Shown here: positions 1-6,142 of the stretch, piece after piece
Layout of the letters: each line of letters opens with the position of its first letter
How positions within the stretch are numbered: the stretch's first letter is position 1
Source: Limousia pullorum
GTDB lineage: Bacteria; Bacillota; Clostridia; Oscillospirales; Acutalibacteraceae
Reading direction: 5' to 3'
Length of the DNA stretch: 10,025 nucleotides
Assembly (NCBI GenBank): GCA_018714545.1
Contig: DVNG01000054.1
Span: forward strand, 1 to 10,025
Translations under genes and position numbers: made by a program
Notes under the pieces: model-generated
What the model saw: only the letters and a program-made list of their open reading frames with translations
What the model was told of the DNA's origin: nothing
The model's database searches: none

Positions 1-1
1 A

Positions 2-289
2 AAAATCCCCTCCACCAACGAAATCTCCGCTCTGCTGAACATAAATCCCCACACGGTTTTAAAGGGAATGAATATGCTGGTTGACGAAGAAATTATTTAC
101 AAAAAGCGAGGTCTGGGTATGTACGTAAAGGGCGGGGCAGTTAAAAAAATCAGACAGAAAAGACAAAGTCAATTTTACAATCAGTACGTCGCCGCCCTCA
201 TCGAAGAGGCTTCAAAGCTTCAGATGACAAAGGAGGACGTAATAAAGCTTATAGAAAGGGGTTACGAGGATGGACTCAATTCAGATTAA
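2..289 (+). CDS. GntR-family transcriptional regulator, YtrA-like (5' end missing)
   Basis: This is the C-terminal part of a small GntR-type repressor; the reading frame is open from base 2, so the true start lies left of the window. The first visible residues (KIPSTNEISALLNINPHTVL) are the end of the winged helix-turn-helix: a PS..E.. lead-in, then the recognition helix with the family's INP.TV pattern. The wing follows as GLGMYVKGGA. Beyond it are only about 50 residues of charged helix, so there is no large ligand-binding domain, as in the short YtrA subfamily. It overlaps the start of the ATPase gene by 20 bases. YtrA-type regulators usually repress the ABC transporter encoded beside them, so autoregulation of this operon is likely but inferred; its promoter is outside the window. 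The family call is firm, the inducer unknown. Confidence 0.88.
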   Translation, partial: KIPSTNEISALLNINPHTVLKGMNMLVDEEIIYKKRGLGMYVKGGAVKKIRQKRQSQFYNQYVAALIEEASKLQMTKEDVIKLIERGYEDGLNSD

Positions 290-1130
290 AAACATTACGA
301 AAAGATACAAGGATGTCACAGCTCTTGATAATATCTCTTTTTCCTTTGAATACGGCAAAATATACGGCTTGCTGGGAAGAAACGGCGCCGGCAAGTCCAC
401 CTTGATAAACATAATAGCCAACAGAATTTTCCCCGACAGCGGCGAAGTCCTCATCGACGGTATTCCCACAAGGGAAAATATGGCGGTACACGAAAAAATC
501 CACTGCATGAGCGAACAGGATTTATACAACACAAGTCTTAAAGTAAAAGAGCATTTTATGTGGATGAACCGCTTTTACTCCTGCTTTGATATTGAAAAAG
601 CTTACGCAATAGCTGAGAAATTCAATCTCAACACAAACAAAAAATTCAAACAGCTTTCAAAGGGATATCAGTCCATATTTAAACTCACTGTGGCTATTGC
701 CTTAAACGTCCCCTATCTCATCTTTGACGAGCCTGTACTGGGACTTGATGCCAACCACAGAGAATTGTTCTACAACATTCTTTTAAACGATTACGAGGAA
801 AATCCAAGGACAATAATTTTTGCCACACACCTTATCGAAGAGGTTGCAAACATCATTGAGGACGTTGTTATAATCGACAAGGGAAAAGTTCTTTTACAGG
901 ATTCCGCCGAAAATCTTTTGGAAACCGGCTACTGTGTTTCCGGCGTTACAGCAGAGGTTGACAAATTCTGCACAGGTAAAAATGTTATCGGTGAGGATAT
1001 ACTGGGCGGTATGAAGCTTGCCTATATTTTAGGCGAACGAGAAGAGCTGCCGCAGAACAGCAATCTCCAGATTACAAATATGAATTTGCAAAAGCTCTTT
1101 GTAAAGCTTACTGAGAAAGGTGGTATCTGA
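270..1130 (+). CDS. ABC transporter ATP-binding protein (YtrB/BcrA-like)
   Basis: Cytoplasmic ATPase subunit of an ABC transporter, 286 residues. Walker A is GRNGAGKS at residues 36-43, with a Q-loop glutamine near 83. The signature is LSKGYQS at 129-135, a departure from canonical LSGGQ that is common in this exporter-type subgroup. Walker B is YLIFDEP with D153 and E154, the D-loop is GLDA at 158-161, and the H-loop is H187 in ATHLIEE. About 65 residues after the nucleotide-binding fold form a variable C-terminal extension. The ATG lies inside the end of the regulator gene and has a GAAAGGGG ribosome site about 9 bases upstream; the overlap suggests translational coupling. A GntR regulator plus a single membrane partner fits drug, bacteriocin or cell-wall-stress exporters of the Ytr/Bcr type, but the substrate cannot be read from sequence. 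Confidence 0.93.
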   Translation: MDSIQIKNITKRYKDVTALDNISFSFEYGKIYGLLGRNGAGKSTLINIIANRIFPDSGEVLIDGIPTRENMAVHEKIHCMSEQDLYNTSLKVKEHFMWMNRFYSCFDIEKAYAIAEKFNLNTNKKFKQLSKGYQSIFKLTVAIALNVPYLIFDEPVLGLDANHRELFYNILLNDYEENPRTIIFATHLIEEVANIIEDVVIIDKGKVLLQDSAENLLETGYCVSGVTAEVDKFCTGKNVIGEDILGGMKLAYILGEREELPQNSNLQITNMNLQKLFVKLTEKGGI

Positions 1131-1131
1131 C

Positions 1132-1863
1132 ATGAAAAAACTTCAAACCGCTATACGCTATGAATGTTTAACCTCGGTAAAATACATATGGATTTTTTAC
1201 ACCATAATGCTTTCCATTGTAGCGGCCGTTTTTATTACTCTGAAGCTGTGCCTTGGAAACAATGAAAATATAAGTATGAGCGCACTGGAAAGCAGCAGTA
1301 TTATATATATAGGCATACTGGGAGTTATGGGCTTTACAGAAGACTTTAAAATGCTCATACAAAACGGATTTACCAGAAAATATATTTTTATTTCAACAAT
1401 TTCCATGTTCATGTTTATGGCTGCGGTGCTGTCTTTTTTTGATACAATCATCGGTTCGGTAGCCCCTCTTGTGATGACTGAATATAAAAATTTTTTCGGT
1501 TTAATTTACGGCATTAAAAATCAGTATCTTTTGAACTGGCTTCTGCTGTTTTTAACCTACACCTTTGTTTCAAGCGTAACCTACTTTTTCGTAGTGCTCT
1601 TTAACAAAATAGGAAAGTATTTCTTTATCGCTTTTATGGTTGCACTTGGTATAATTCTTGGTTTTATAGTTCCTTTGCTTTTTGTCTATGTTATTCCGGA
1701 AAATGTAATCCAAAATATTTTTACTTTTCTTTCAAGAATAGCAGGATTTACCTCCGACGGAACAATAAACTATCTCTACCCAATAGCTTCATTGATAATA
1801 GGAGCTGGAATATTCGGAGGAATTACATATCTTATTTTAAGACGCACAGAGCTTAAAACCTGA
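1132..1863 (+). CDS. ABC transporter membrane (permease) protein
   Basis: Integral membrane partner of the preceding ATPase, 243 residues. I see about six hydrophobic segments, near residues 17-37, 54-72, 85-110, 132-154, 161-185 and 216-238, with a short basic C-terminus (RRTELKT). This is the usual layout of ABC-2-like permeases. I chose the ATG at 1132 over the GTG at 1120 because the ribosome site GAAAGGTGG (1114-1122) sits 9 bases before it, and the GTG would lie within that site. The start is one base past the ATPase stop codon, so the two are certainly cotranscribed. The gene is AT-rich with many ATA and TTT codons. The sequence shows no substrate specificity, and I do not recognise it as a named gene. 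Confidence 0.85.
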   Translation: MKKLQTAIRYECLTSVKYIWIFYTIMLSIVAAVFITLKLCLGNNENISMSALESSSIIYIGILGVMGFTEDFKMLIQNGFTRKYIFISTISMFMFMAAVLSFFDTIIGSVAPLVMTEYKNFFGLIYGIKNQYLLNWLLLFLTYTFVSSVTYFFVVLFNKIGKYFFIAFMVALGIILGFIVPLLFVYVIPENVIQNIFTFLSRIAGFTSDGTINYLYPIASLIIGAGIFGGITYLILRRTELKT

Positions 1864-1900
1864 TGAAATCTCTGTATCTTCTACAAAAACTCACATAAGA

Positions 1901-1938
1901 AAAACGACCGTTTCCCTTTTGGGGATAACGGTCGTTTT
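1901..1938. terminator. Bidirectional intrinsic terminator
   Basis: A perfect 12-base stem pairs 1901-1912 (AAAACGACCGTT) with 1927-1938. It extends by TCCC/GGGA around a TTTTG loop, with one bulged base. T-rich runs follow on both strands: TTTTCTGTTTTG on the + strand and TTTTTCTTAT on the - strand. It lies between the convergent permease and rubrerythrin genes and should stop transcripts from both. Confidence 0.9.
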
Positions 1939-1971
1939 CTGTTTTGTATTAAAATACGCAGTCAGGTCAAA

Positions 1972-2505
1972 TCAATAGTTGGTAGCCTTAATTCTGAAAT
2001 ATGCCTTTGGATGGAAACATACTGGGCATACCTCCGGAGCTTCTTCGCCAACGTGGATGTGACCGCAGTTGCCGCACTCCCAAATAACGATGCTGCCTTT
2101 CTTGAATACTTCGCCCTTCTTTACATTGCTGAGCAATGCTCTGTAACGCTCTTCGTGCTCTTTCTCAATCTTAGCAACGCCTTCGAACTGCTCTGCAATC
2201 TCGATGAAGCCTTCTTCTCTTGCCTCTTTAGCGAATGTTGCATACATGTCTGTCCACTCGTAGTTCTCGCCGGCTGCTGCATCCTCAAGGTTCTCTGCTG
2301 TTGTGCCGATTCCGTGGAGAAGCTTAAACCAAAGCTTTGCATGCTCTTTCTCATTGTCTGCTGTTGCGAGGAAAAGCTCTGCGATCTGGTTGTAGCCCTC
2401 TTTCTTAGCCTTTGATGCATAGTATGTGTACTTGTTTCTTGCCTGTGATTCGCCTGCGAATGCAGCCATCAAGTTAGCTTCTGTTTTTGTTCCCTTTAAG
2501 TTCAT
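1972..2505 (-). CDS. rbr: Rubrerythrin
   Basis: Cytoplasmic non-haem diiron protein of 177 residues that reduces hydrogen peroxide in anaerobes. The N-terminal four-helix domain carries the expected iron ligands: E19, the ExxH pair E52/H55, acidic residues at 94-98, and a second ExxH, E114/H117. The C-terminal rubredoxin domain binds one iron through CGNC at 144-147 and CPVC at 160-163. The start is the ATG at 2505: AAGGAGG lies 7 bases upstream and the protein begins directly with the family sequence MNLKGTKTEANL. The frame stays open further upstream but that part has no homology and lies in the leader. Codons for Asn, Ile, Phe and Tyr often end in C, unlike neighbouring genes, which suggests high expression. 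It has its own promoter, a Fur-family operator and a leader of about 110 bases. Confidence 0.97.
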   Translation of the reverse strand: MNLKGTKTEANLMAAFAGESQARNKYTYYASKAKKEGYNQIAELFLATADNEKEHAKLWFKLLHGIGTTAENLEDAAAGENYEWTDMYATFAKEAREEGFIEIAEQFEGVAKIEKEHEERYRALLSNVKKGEVFKKGSIVIWECGNCGHIHVGEEAPEVCPVCFHPKAYFRIKATNY

Positions 2506-2590
2506 GTGAAATTCCTCCTTAACATTGGTTGTAATCTTTAAATATCTGATAAATTGGTTACTAAAAGTCTGACAAAAACGGTTATCCGTA

Positions 2591-2613
2591 AGAAAAATGA
2601 TAATCATTCTTGT
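2591..2613. promoter_or_regulatory. Fur-family (Fur or PerR) operator of rubrerythrin
   Basis: The core AATGATAATCATT (2596-2608) is a perfect palindrome around base 2602. It matches 15 of the 19 bases of the classical Fur box, and weaker symmetry extends to 2591-2613. It starts a few bases downstream of the predicted transcription start, where a bound repressor would block the polymerase. Rubrerythrins of several clostridia are PerR-controlled; the sequence alone does not separate PerR from Fur. Confidence 0.72.
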
Positions 2614-2623
2614 TTCTGTTAAT

Positions 2624-2652
2624 ATAATACTATATCTCCCTTAAAATGTCAA
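2624..2652 (-). promoter_or_regulatory. Sigma-A promoter of rubrerythrin
   Basis: On the - strand TTGACA (2647-2652) is followed by a 17-base spacer and TATTAT (2624-2629). That is a perfect -35 and a five-of-six -10. It lies inside the last codons and stop of the upstream RNase M5-like gene. Transcription should start near 2617, giving a leader of about 110 bases before the rubrerythrin ATG. Confidence 0.82.
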
Positions 2653-3217
2653 GCAAATCTTTTTTGGAATAGAAACAATTTAACACTGCAAGAAAAGCGT
2701 TTGCGGAAAGATAAGTGGGCATACCAAGTTTTTTTAACAGCTTTTCTCTGAGCTTTGCGGAGTTCTCTTTTCCGCTGAGTCCCAGCTCGTAAAAATCAGC
2801 CTTGGTAATCTCTTCAAATTCAGTTTCGGCAGATTTTGAACAAATATTCACTCCGCTTCTCTCCAAAGCTTCAATAATTGTTTTTTCGTCCAGCCCCTCA
2901 ACGCCCAGATATCCCTCTTTTGACACTTCAGCCTTTCGTTTTTCCTTGCCTCTTATCTGCGGGATATAGCAGTGCTTTATTTTTCCGGCAGGCACAATTC
3001 CCCTTAAAAAGTTTCTTATTACAAAACCTGCGGAATCGCTGTCTGTCATTATTATTATACCACGGGTTTCTGAAAGCTTTCTGATAAGCTTCTGTTTTTC
3101 TTTGTCTTTAAAGACACGAAAACCGCCTGTTTCGATTATTGGCGCATCTATAAAACCACGGAGAAGAATTTTATCGTATCTCCCCTCAACAATAACCGCT
3201 TCATTAAGTTTTATCAT
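2630..3217 (-). CDS. RNase M5-like Toprim protein (DUF4093)
   Basis: A 195-residue protein with an N-terminal Toprim domain. The catalytic glutamate is E11 in IVEGRYD and the metal-binding pair is D59/D61 in MTDSDSAG. The following VIRNF and the IETGG segment (28-32) resemble RNase M5, the nuclease that matures 5S rRNA in Firmicutes, more than primases or topoisomerases. The C-terminal half contains a GLSGKENSAKLREKLLKKLG helix pair typical of the DUF4093 extension. AAGGAGG overlaps the holA stop codon, 7 bases from the ATG, so it is cotranscribed with holA. Classical rnmV sits beside the rRNA methylase gene rsmA, which is absent here, so true 5S maturase activity is inferred. Its last codons also hold the rubrerythrin promoter. 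Confidence 0.82.
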   Translation of the reverse strand: MIKLNEAVIVEGRYDKILLRGFIDAPIIETGGFRVFKDKEKQKLIRKLSETRGIIIMTDSDSAGFVIRNFLRGIVPAGKIKHCYIPQIRGKEKRKAEVSKEGYLGVEGLDEKTIIEALERSGVNICSKSAETEFEEITKADFYELGLSGKENSAKLREKLLKKLGMPTYLSANAFLAVLNCFYSKKDLLDILREI

Positions 3218-3229
3218 CTTACAGCCTCC

Positions 3230-4279
3230 TTATTCGTACTTTGCAGAAGCTATGGAAAGCAGCTTGACCACAAGCTTTTCCGTAAGGATTTTTTCGTCTA
3301 TTGTAACTGTTCTCATAGCTGAGGAGGTTTTCATTATCTCTTCCAAACTGTCACGCAATGCGTCTGTTGAAAGCTTTGAGGTTTTTGTCTGAGCCTTTCC
3401 CAGCACAAAAGCTCTGTTTCTGTAGTTAAATATTTCTGCGGCTGTGGTTGTTGGCTCTCCGCTTTCGGCGCACACCCTCGCCCTGTAAAAATCCGTATAG
3501 GCGGTGGCGAGAGTTGCCACAACAGAGCTTGCCTCAACTCTTTGATAAAAAAGTCCGTTTAAAAGCTTTAAAGCCTTGTCGCTGTTTCTCTGAACAATAC
3601 TGTCAGCCAAATTGTAAATGTTTGTTTCAATGCTTGGAGCCACTAAAAGCTCCACCATTTCCAATGTTATTTCTTTACCGTCCGCATAAGCTGTAAGCTT
3701 TAAAAGCTCGTTGTTAAGTCTGTTTAAATCAGTTCCGCAGATGTCCACTATTTTCCCTGCCAAAGCCACGGAAAGACTGCATCCAAGCTTTCCTGCACGG
3801 GCGGCAAGCTGTTTTGAAAGCACAGCAGGTGACCTATAATCAAACTCCGTAACAACACCGTCGGCAGATTTAGAAATAAAATCATGCACCTTTTTAAATT
3901 TCTGGGATTTTTTCAGATTTATATCAACCGAGGACATTTCAAAGAGCAAAACCGATGTATCGGGAACTGACTTTAATATCTCCATCATCTTTGAGGTATA
4001 GTCGGCTTTCAAACTGTCAAAGTCCATATTTTTTACCACAACCATATTCAGGTCGCTTAAAAAAGGAACCATGCCCAAGGCGGCGTATATATCGTCGGGA
4101 GAAGCTTCTCCGTCGAAAACATGCATATTAAATTCCGGCGGTTCTTTTCCCATTATTTTTTCCACCGCCATTTGTGAGTATTTTTTTACAAGAGCCTTTT
4201 CCTCGCCGTACAAAAAATAAATTCTCTTAAAATCTCCGGAAGTAAGCTGTTTTTTTAATTCTGTTTCATTGGCTATCAA
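3230..4279 (-). CDS. holA: DNA polymerase III delta subunit
   Basis: Clamp-loader delta subunit, which opens the beta sliding clamp on DNA during replication; 349 residues, close to the usual length. Visible family marks are the N-terminal IYFLYGEE (19-26), the hydrophobic DLNMVVVKN strand of the first domain, and TDLNRLNNELLKL in the middle. An Arg/Lys-rich helical C-terminus ends the protein. Delta lacks a functional Walker A and none is seen. I placed the start at the TTG at 4279: GGCGGTGA lies 5 bases upstream and the protein then begins at the family's usual position. A start further upstream would add an unrelated basic stretch encoded by the hairpin region and overlap the upstream gene. 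The RNase M5-like gene follows after 12 bases. Confidence 0.9.
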   Translation of the reverse strand: MIANETELKKQLTSGDFKRIYFLYGEEKALVKKYSQMAVEKIMGKEPPEFNMHVFDGEASPDDIYAALGMVPFLSDLNMVVVKNMDFDSLKADYTSKMMEILKSVPDTSVLLFEMSSVDINLKKSQKFKKVHDFISKSADGVVTEFDYRSPAVLSKQLAARAGKLGCSLSVALAGKIVDICGTDLNRLNNELLKLTAYADGKEITLEMVELLVAPSIETNIYNLADSIVQRNSDKALKLLNGLFYQRVEASSVVATLATAYTDFYRARVCAESGEPTTTAAEIFNYRNRAFVLGKAQTKTSKLSTDALRDSLEEIMKTSSAMRTVTIDEKILTEKLVVKLLSIASAKYE

Positions 4280-4325
4280 AAAATCACCGCCTGTATTTAA
4301 TAATCTTATCCGTTCAATTAACAAA

Positions 4326-4352
4326 GGGCAGACAGCAAACCGCCGCCTGCCC
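4326..4352 (-). terminator. Hairpin between the phosphoribosyltransferase gene and holA
   Basis: As - strand RNA, GGGCAGGCGGC pairs with GCTGTCTGCCC around a GGTTT loop. That is an 11-pair stem with two G-U pairs, which would be mismatches on the + strand, so it points to the - strand. The tail TTTGTTAATT is a poor T-run. It could be a weak terminator or an RNA-processing or stability element 12 bases after the upstream stop codon. A possible but poor promoter (TTGTTA, 16 bases, TATTAA) lies just downstream, before holA. Confidence 0.55.
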
Positions 4353-4364
4353 GATTTATTATTT

Positions 4365-4904
4365 TTATTTATAGAAAAGAGGAAGCTTCTCAAGGAAGAT
4401 AATATCGTCTCTGTCAGCAGCTTCGCCCTCTGCTAAAACAGCCGCCTTGCCCACTACATTGGCTCCGGCTTTTTCTGCCAGCTCCTCAAGGGCTTTCAGG
4501 CTTTCTCCTGTTGAGATAACGTCATCAATAATCAAAACTCTTTTTCCTCTTAATTTTTCCACTCTGTCACCGCTGAGATAGAGTCTCTGTACCTGGGCTG
4601 TTGTTATGGATTTAACCTCAACCCCTATATAATCCTTCATATATGTTTTAATGCCCTTACGTGCCACAACATAGTCACGGCAGCCTATTCTTGCCATTTC
4701 ATAAACAAGAGGGATTCCTTTTGCCTCTGCTGAAAGCAAAATGTCATGCTCAGGGCACTTTTTCATAAGCTCCTGTGCAACCTTTTCTGTAAGCTCTACA
4801 TCTCCGAACATGATAAATGCGGCAACGTCAATATGGTCGCTGACTTCACAAAGGGGCAGCTCTCTTACACAGCCGGCAACATTAAGTGTATAGATATTAT
4901 TCAT
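4365..4904 (-). CDS. Adenine phosphoribosyltransferase-like protein (type I PRTase, COG0503)
   Basis: Cytoplasmic type I phosphoribosyltransferase, 179 residues, which would join a purine base to PRPP to make the nucleotide. The PRPP-binding motif is VLIIDDVISTGES at 123-135, with the acidic pair D127/D128. The segment SAEAKGIPLVYEMAR (58-72) is the loop that in the Apt/Xpt group contacts pyrophosphate and base. Length and the YVVARK stretch fit the Apt/Xpt branch of salvage enzymes. Which base it uses cannot be decided here; xanthine or a regulatory role like PurR's C-terminal domain are alternatives, though no DNA-binding domain is present. The ribosome site AAAGGA is about 11 bases from the ATG, so it is weak. 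It follows the HIT gene by 48 bases and probably shares its transcript. Confidence 0.82.
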   Translation of the reverse strand: MNNIYTLNVAGCVRELPLCEVSDHIDVAAFIMFGDVELTEKVAQELMKKCPEHDILLSAEAKGIPLVYEMARIGCRDYVVARKGIKTYMKDYIGVEVKSITTAQVQRLYLSGDRVEKLRGKRVLIIDDVISTGESLKALEELAEKAGANVVGKAAVLAEGEAADRDDIIFLEKLPLFYK

Positions 4905-4952
4905 AAAATCATAAATCCTTTCAACAATTACTTTAATCCATTCCTCTTGGTC

Positions 4953-5291
4953 TTATGCCATATTTACATTGAGTTTCTTTCCGCCGAGAATATGGAAGTG
5001 GAGATGGAAAACAGTCTGTCCGCCGTCCTCTTTACAGTTGTTAACTATTCTGTAGCCGTTTGTAAGTCCCAGCTTAGCTGTGATTTCAGGAATCTTTGAG
5101 AAAATATAGCCAACAACAGCGGAATTCTCGCTGTTAAGAGCGTCTGCACAGCAGATATGTTCCTTTGGAATTACCAGAACATGTACAGGAGCCTGGGGGT
5201 CAAGGTCATAAAAAGCGAGGATTTTATCGTCTTCGTAGACTTTATTTGAGGGAATTTCACCGTTTGCAATTTTACAGAAAATACAATCCAT
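4953..5291 (-). CDS. HIT-family protein (HinT-like purine nucleoside phosphoramidase)
   Basis: Small cytoplasmic histidine-triad protein. The active site is HLHFHILGG, residues 96-104 of this 112-residue form; the middle histidine (H98) is the expected nucleophile. The opening MDCIFCKIANGEIPS is the standard HinT N-terminus. HinT hydrolyses AMP bound to lysine or other amines; the physiological substrate in bacteria is not settled. I prefer the ATG at 5291 because AAAGGAG stands 9 bases upstream of it. An ATG two codons earlier (5297) lies only 3 bases from the same site and would add Met-Lys. It is the first gene after the plsY terminator, so it needs its own promoter; I found only poor candidates in 5298-5350. 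Confidence 0.92.
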   Translation of the reverse strand: MDCIFCKIANGEIPSNKVYEDDKILAFYDLDPQAPVHVLVIPKEHICCADALNSENSAVVGYIFSKIPEITAKLGLTNGYRIVNNCKEDGGQTVFHLHFHILGGKKLNVNMA

Positions 5292-5351
5292 TTTCATTAT
5301 CTCCTTTGTTAAAATTCTTTATTCTGCTCTGTTTAAACCATACAAAAACAA

Positions 5352-5376
5352 ATACCACAGAGCACCTCTGTGGTAT
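5352..5376 (-). terminator. Intrinsic terminator after plsY
   Basis: A perfect 11-base stem pairs 5352-5362 (ATACCACAGAG) with 5366-5376 around a three-base loop. On the - strand it is followed by TTTGTTTTTGT. It should end the DUF512-der-plsY transcript about 40 bases after the plsY stop codon. The + strand tail is also T-rich, but no + strand gene arrives there. Confidence 0.88.
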
Positions 5377-5413
5377 ATTTTATAGCTTTTGAATTATTTA
5401 GTCAATATGCAAG

Positions 5414-6142
5414 TTAAGAGCTTTGTTTCTTTTTACTTGTAATTTTCTTTTCTTCGCCTCTGATAAGACGTCCTATGTTCTTTCTGTGCATTATAATTAC
5501 CAGCAATCCGATAAGTACTGCAAAGCCTGTTGTTATCATAACATAGTCCATGCTGATTGGATATTCAGTATTCAAGCTTCCCAGGTAGTCGAATACATAA
5601 GCAAAATAGTATGTATATACAGGGAAAAGGACTGCGCAGACAAGTGAAGCCAAAGAGATTATTTTCTTTATAAGGAAAACAATCAAAAATGTCAAAAGCA
5701 CAAGGGCAAAAACTCTTATATCAACAACAGCCATCAAAGCCGCTGAAGTTACAACGCCTTTTCCTCCCTTAAAACCGAAGTATACAGGGAACATGTGACC
5801 GAGGATACAGAAAAGTCCGCCGATATAAGCACCGTATCTTGCGTACTCTGCCAAAAGCTGGGGATTTGCGGCAGTTACGAAAGAGTAAACCAAAACGCTT
5901 CCTGCCACTGCTGACAAAACGCCTTTGATAAAGTCAAAGGTGATTGTAAAAATAGCAGGGCCCTTGCCAACAGAACGCAGAACATTTGTAAATCCTGCGT
6001 TTCCGCTTCCCATTGTTCTTATGTCGGCATTTTTCATAACCGCTCTTGTAATAAGAACCGCAGAGTTAACGCTTCCCAAAAGATAACCAATAACAGCAAT
6101 GATAATAAGCAGTACAATGTTTGATGTAAAAAAGTCCAACAT
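5414..6142 (-). CDS. plsY: Glycerol-3-phosphate acyltransferase PlsY
   Basis: Polytopic membrane enzyme that transfers an acyl group from acyl-phosphate to glycerol-3-phosphate, the first step of phospholipid synthesis in most Gram-positives. Motif 1 is GSGNAGFTNVLR at residues 45-56. The second region is GHMFPVYFGFKGGKG at 115-129, with H116 and the FKGGKG phosphate-binding loop. About six to seven membrane segments are visible. The protein has 242 residues, longer than the common length of about 200; the extra length is a loop near 88-104 and a basic tail (KKITSKKKQSS). The start ATG shares one base with the der stop (TAATG), so translation is probably coupled. The acyl-phosphate-making partner plsX is not in this window, nor is gpsA, which often follows plsY in Clostridia. 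Confidence 0.96.
   Translation of the reverse strand: MLDFFTSNIVLLIIIAVIGYLLGSVNSAVLITRAVMKNADIRTMGSGNAGFTNVLRSVGKGPAIFTITFDFIKGVLSAVAGSVLVYSFVTAANPQLLAEYARYGAYIGGLFCILGHMFPVYFGFKGGKGVVTSAALMAVVDIRVFALVLLTFLIVFLIKKIISLASLVCAVLFPVYTYYFAYVFDYLGSLNTEYPISMDYVMITTGFAVLIGLLVIIMHRKNIGRLIRGEEKKITSKKKQSS

Noticed and set aside
2011..2415. Long + strand open frame opposite rubrerythrin (134 codons)
   Set aside because: It is the reverse complement of a clear rubrerythrin frame, has a Cys/Leu-rich composition with no domain, and no ribosome site.
2547..2575. Alternative rubrerythrin promoter TTGTCA-17-TTATCA
   Set aside because: The -10 is poor, and a far better promoter exists at 2624-2652.
2570..2590. 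Tiny hairpin ACGG-ATAA-CCGT followed by T's in the rubrerythrin leader
   Set aside because: A four-base stem is too weak to be a terminator or attenuator on its own, and no alternative pairing that would suggest a riboswitch was seen.
2506..2607. Upstream extension of the rubrerythrin frame to an earlier ATG
   Set aside because: The extra 34 residues have no rubrerythrin similarity, and they cover the operator and leader. The AAGGAGG site points to the start at 2505.
5298..5350. Promoter for the HIT gene (TTGTAT, 16 bases, AATAAA)
   Set aside because: Both boxes are poor; a promoter is expected here, but I cannot place it with confidence.
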